NCBI GenBank assembly: GCA_001771735.1
Contig: MEUM01000015.1
Span: forward strand, 10,053 to 15,517
DNA from: Caldifarciminota bacterium RBG_13_43_14
Lineage (GTDB): Bacteria > Hydrothermota > Tepidihabitantia > SM23-42
DNA: 5,465 nucleotides
Reading direction: 5' to 3'
Both the position numbers and the translations under genes were made by a program. Of the stretch, positions 3,868 to 5,465 are shown piece by piece. How positions within the stretch are numbered: the stretch's first letter is position 1; each line of letters starts with the position of its first letter. The notes under the pieces are model-generated. The model made no database searches, was not told the origin of the DNA, and saw only the letters and a list, made by a program, of their open reading frames with translations.

Positions 3868-5465
3868 TCAAATACTATTGTGAATTTTGTACCACGGTTC
3901 TTTTCGGAATCCACCCTGATGGTTCCATTATGTACTTTTATGATTTCCTGGGCAATATACAAGCCTAACCCAGTACCCTTCTTTTTGGTTGTAAAATAGG
4001 GTGTGAATATACGCGCCCGATCGTCAATGTCCATGCCGGCGCCATTATCACTGATCACCACTTGATAACTCCTCCCGGCTCTGGATGAATCGATAATGAT
4101 CTCAGGTTCGCGTTCCGCAATTCCAGATACAGCTTCGACCGCGTTCAATAGAATATTCAAAAAGGCACGTTTTATATCATTTGGACTTCCCTCCATTGTT
4201 ATATCATCGCGGATATTATCCCTGACCCTTACCGTTGTTTGACGGGTTTGCTCACGCACAAAATCAAGTGTATCGGCAATAATCATCGCTAACGAAAAGG
4301 ACTCTTTTTCTTTCATTCTTGGACGGGCGAGACTTAAAAAATCATTGAGGGTTTTATTAAGTGATTCGATTTCTTTAAGCACAACTTTCAATAACTTATC
4401 ATATTCATGATCATCATAGCTAAATTCTTTGGCTAACCGCTGCACGGCAATAGACAGACCATTCAAAGGATTTTTGATTTCATGGGCGAAATTAGCAACC
4501 AAATTGCCCAGAAACTTTAATCGCGATGATTCTTCCCGCTCCCTTTCAAACTCACGGATCTTTGTAATATCCCGCACCACAATGATCACGCCGGACACAC
4601 GCCGTCGCTCATCAAACAGCGGGTAGGTCGTAAAAAGCAGCTGTCGATTGTTGATCGTTTGTTCATCCATGATCTTGGTTGATGCCACGAGCACTTTTTT
4701 TATCATAAATGGATCTTGATCAAAAATTGTGTAATAATTACCATTAATTAAAAATTTCGATTCGAGGTTCAAAAGATCTACAAAGGCTTCATTAATGCCG
4801 GTGATCGTTCCATGTCGGTTGACCGTTATAACTCCATCCTCGATCGCGCCCAGTGTCTTATCGAACATCTCCTTCAGATCCTGATAATCTTGATGTCTGG
4901 TGAAGAAAAAGAAAATTATTAATCCGGCCGCCAGCAGAACAATGAAAATACCGATCAGCTGACGCTCGGTTGCATGGATGTGACTGAAATAGCTCTGCAA
5001 ACCAATACCGATACGGAATATGCCCAGCGTCTGTCCTTCAATAACGAATGGCCTAACCAGCTCAAGAAGTTTTTCATTATTAAAATCAATGATCCGCGAC
5101 GTCTCAACGCCTTGTTCCAGAGCTTTTGATAATTCAGAATCATCAGCAATTCTCGTTACACTTTGTATATTGGCAGTCGCGAAAATAATACCTTTCGGGT
5201 CCTGGAATACAAGATATCTGATTTTGGGATCGGTCGATATCTGATTAATGAATTTGTTAATTCCGAAATCCTGACGAAAGGATTCAACTTCACTCGCTGA
5301 ATTTTCGAACTGATAGATCCTGCCGTCGGTTCGGTAGATCAATCTTATATAACGCTTCGAACCAATGTCGAAATATTCGAGAAAGAAACGCTGCTGGCCG
5401 CTGAGCACGTCGACTTTTACTAACACTGGCTTGCCTGAAACCCTGACCAGCCCCAGATCATTGGA
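3861..5465 (-). CDS. Membrane sensor histidine kinase with PAS domain, N-terminally partial
   Basis: The frame runs open to the window edge (534 residues visible), so the true start and probably a first membrane helix lie outside; a GTG at 5424-5426 is only an internal candidate. Numbering from that codon: residues 1-150 are a probable extracytoplasmic sensor, perhaps Cache-like (YLVFQDPKGIIFAT, then VRPFVIEGQTLGIFRIG). Residues 156-176 are a membrane helix, about 185-290 a PAS domain, and about 300-370 a HisKA domain with phospho-acceptor H315 in FAHEIKNPL. An ATPase domain follows: N box LNILLNAVEA (N424, N428), DNGAGM (460-465), FTPYFTTK (474-481) and GTGLGL (484-489). All catalytic motifs are intact. 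The HEIKNPL, FTPYFTTK and GTGLGL forms resemble NtrB/ZraS-like kinases, which often pair with sigma-54 activators. No response regulator is visible. The signal is unknown. Confidence 0.92.
   Translation of the reverse strand, partial: SNDLGLVRVSGKPVLVKVDVLSGQQRFFLEYFDIGSKRYIRLIYRTDGRIYQFENSASEVESFRQDFGINKFINQISTDPKIRYLVFQDPKGIIFATANIQSVTRIADDSELSKALEQGVETSRIIDFNNEKLLELVRPFVIEGQTLGIFRIGIGLQSYFSHIHATERQLIGIFIVLLAAGLIIFFFFTRHQDYQDLKEMFDKTLGAIEDGVITVNRHGTITGINEAFVDLLNLESKFLINGNYYTIFDQDPFMIKKVLVASTKIMDEQTINNRQLLFTTYPLFDERRRVSGVIIVVRDITKIREFEREREESSRLKFLGNLVANFAHEIKNPLNGLSIAVQRLAKEFSYDDHEYDKLLKVVLKEIESLNKTLNDFLSLARPRMKEKESFSLAMIIADTLDFVREQTRQTTVRVRDNIRDDITMEGSPNDIKRAFLNILLNAVEAVSGIAEREPEIIIDSSRAGRSYQVVISDNGAGMDIDDRARIFTPYFTTKKKGTGLGLYIAQEIIKVHNGTIRVDSEKNRGTKFTIVFDR

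Noticed and set aside
3771..3968. Plus-strand ORF of 65 codons over the kinase-cysM gap
   Set aside because: It overlaps the kinase C-terminus antisense and the promoter and heptamer region; it has no ribosome binding site or family pattern.
4429..5244. Several ORFs of 64-74 codons on both strands inside the kinase
   Set aside because: All lie within the kinase, whose domains are intact from sensor to ATPase; the others are frame shadows.

Overview
This is a bacterial window in two unlike halves. GC content is intermediate by eye. The sensor kinase, major-facilitator transporter and pyridoxal-phosphate cysteine synthase are ordinary bacterial families. I cannot assign a phylum. The short heptamer repeats and the C-run/G-run palindrome suggest an uncultivated environmental lineage, but that is an impression only.

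Left half (about 1-1270, + strand): an accessory module. Three small helix-turn-helix (HTH) proteins related to each other lie head to tail; the first is cut by the window edge. They are followed 3 nt later by a 170-residue HEPN protein of the Swt1 type, with an intact RNxxxH motif typical of HEPN ribonucleases. Gaps of 11, 3 and 3 nt and well-placed ribosome binding sites indicate one operon. Thirteen bases after the HEPN stop lies an imperfect inverted repeat of about 135 bp with the architecture of an integron attC site: ATAAC and GTTAT cores outside a perfect 11-bp arm pair, with a long loop. The best reading is an integron-type (or integrase-less attC cluster) cassette carrying an HTH-HTH-HTH-HEPN unit, perhaps a toxin-antitoxin or defence module. 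That function is inferred.

Middle (about 1267-1643): no confident gene. It holds two very short overlapping ORFs (32 and 41 codons, joined by ATGA), a possible minus-strand terminator, and a 46-bp palindrome of C-runs and G-runs.

Right half (1644-5465, minus strand): three genes in the same direction. Reading with the minus strand, these are a membrane sensor histidine kinase with a PAS domain (N-terminus outside the window), then a CysM-type cysteine synthase, then a 12-helix MFS transporter. The synthase has a strong ribosome binding site and a good sigma-70-like promoter in the 116-nt gap after the kinase, so synthase and transporter probably form their own two-gene transcript, possibly with read-through from the kinase. 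No response regulator is visible. Four tandem heptamers of the TTATCTG type overlap the kinase stop codon.
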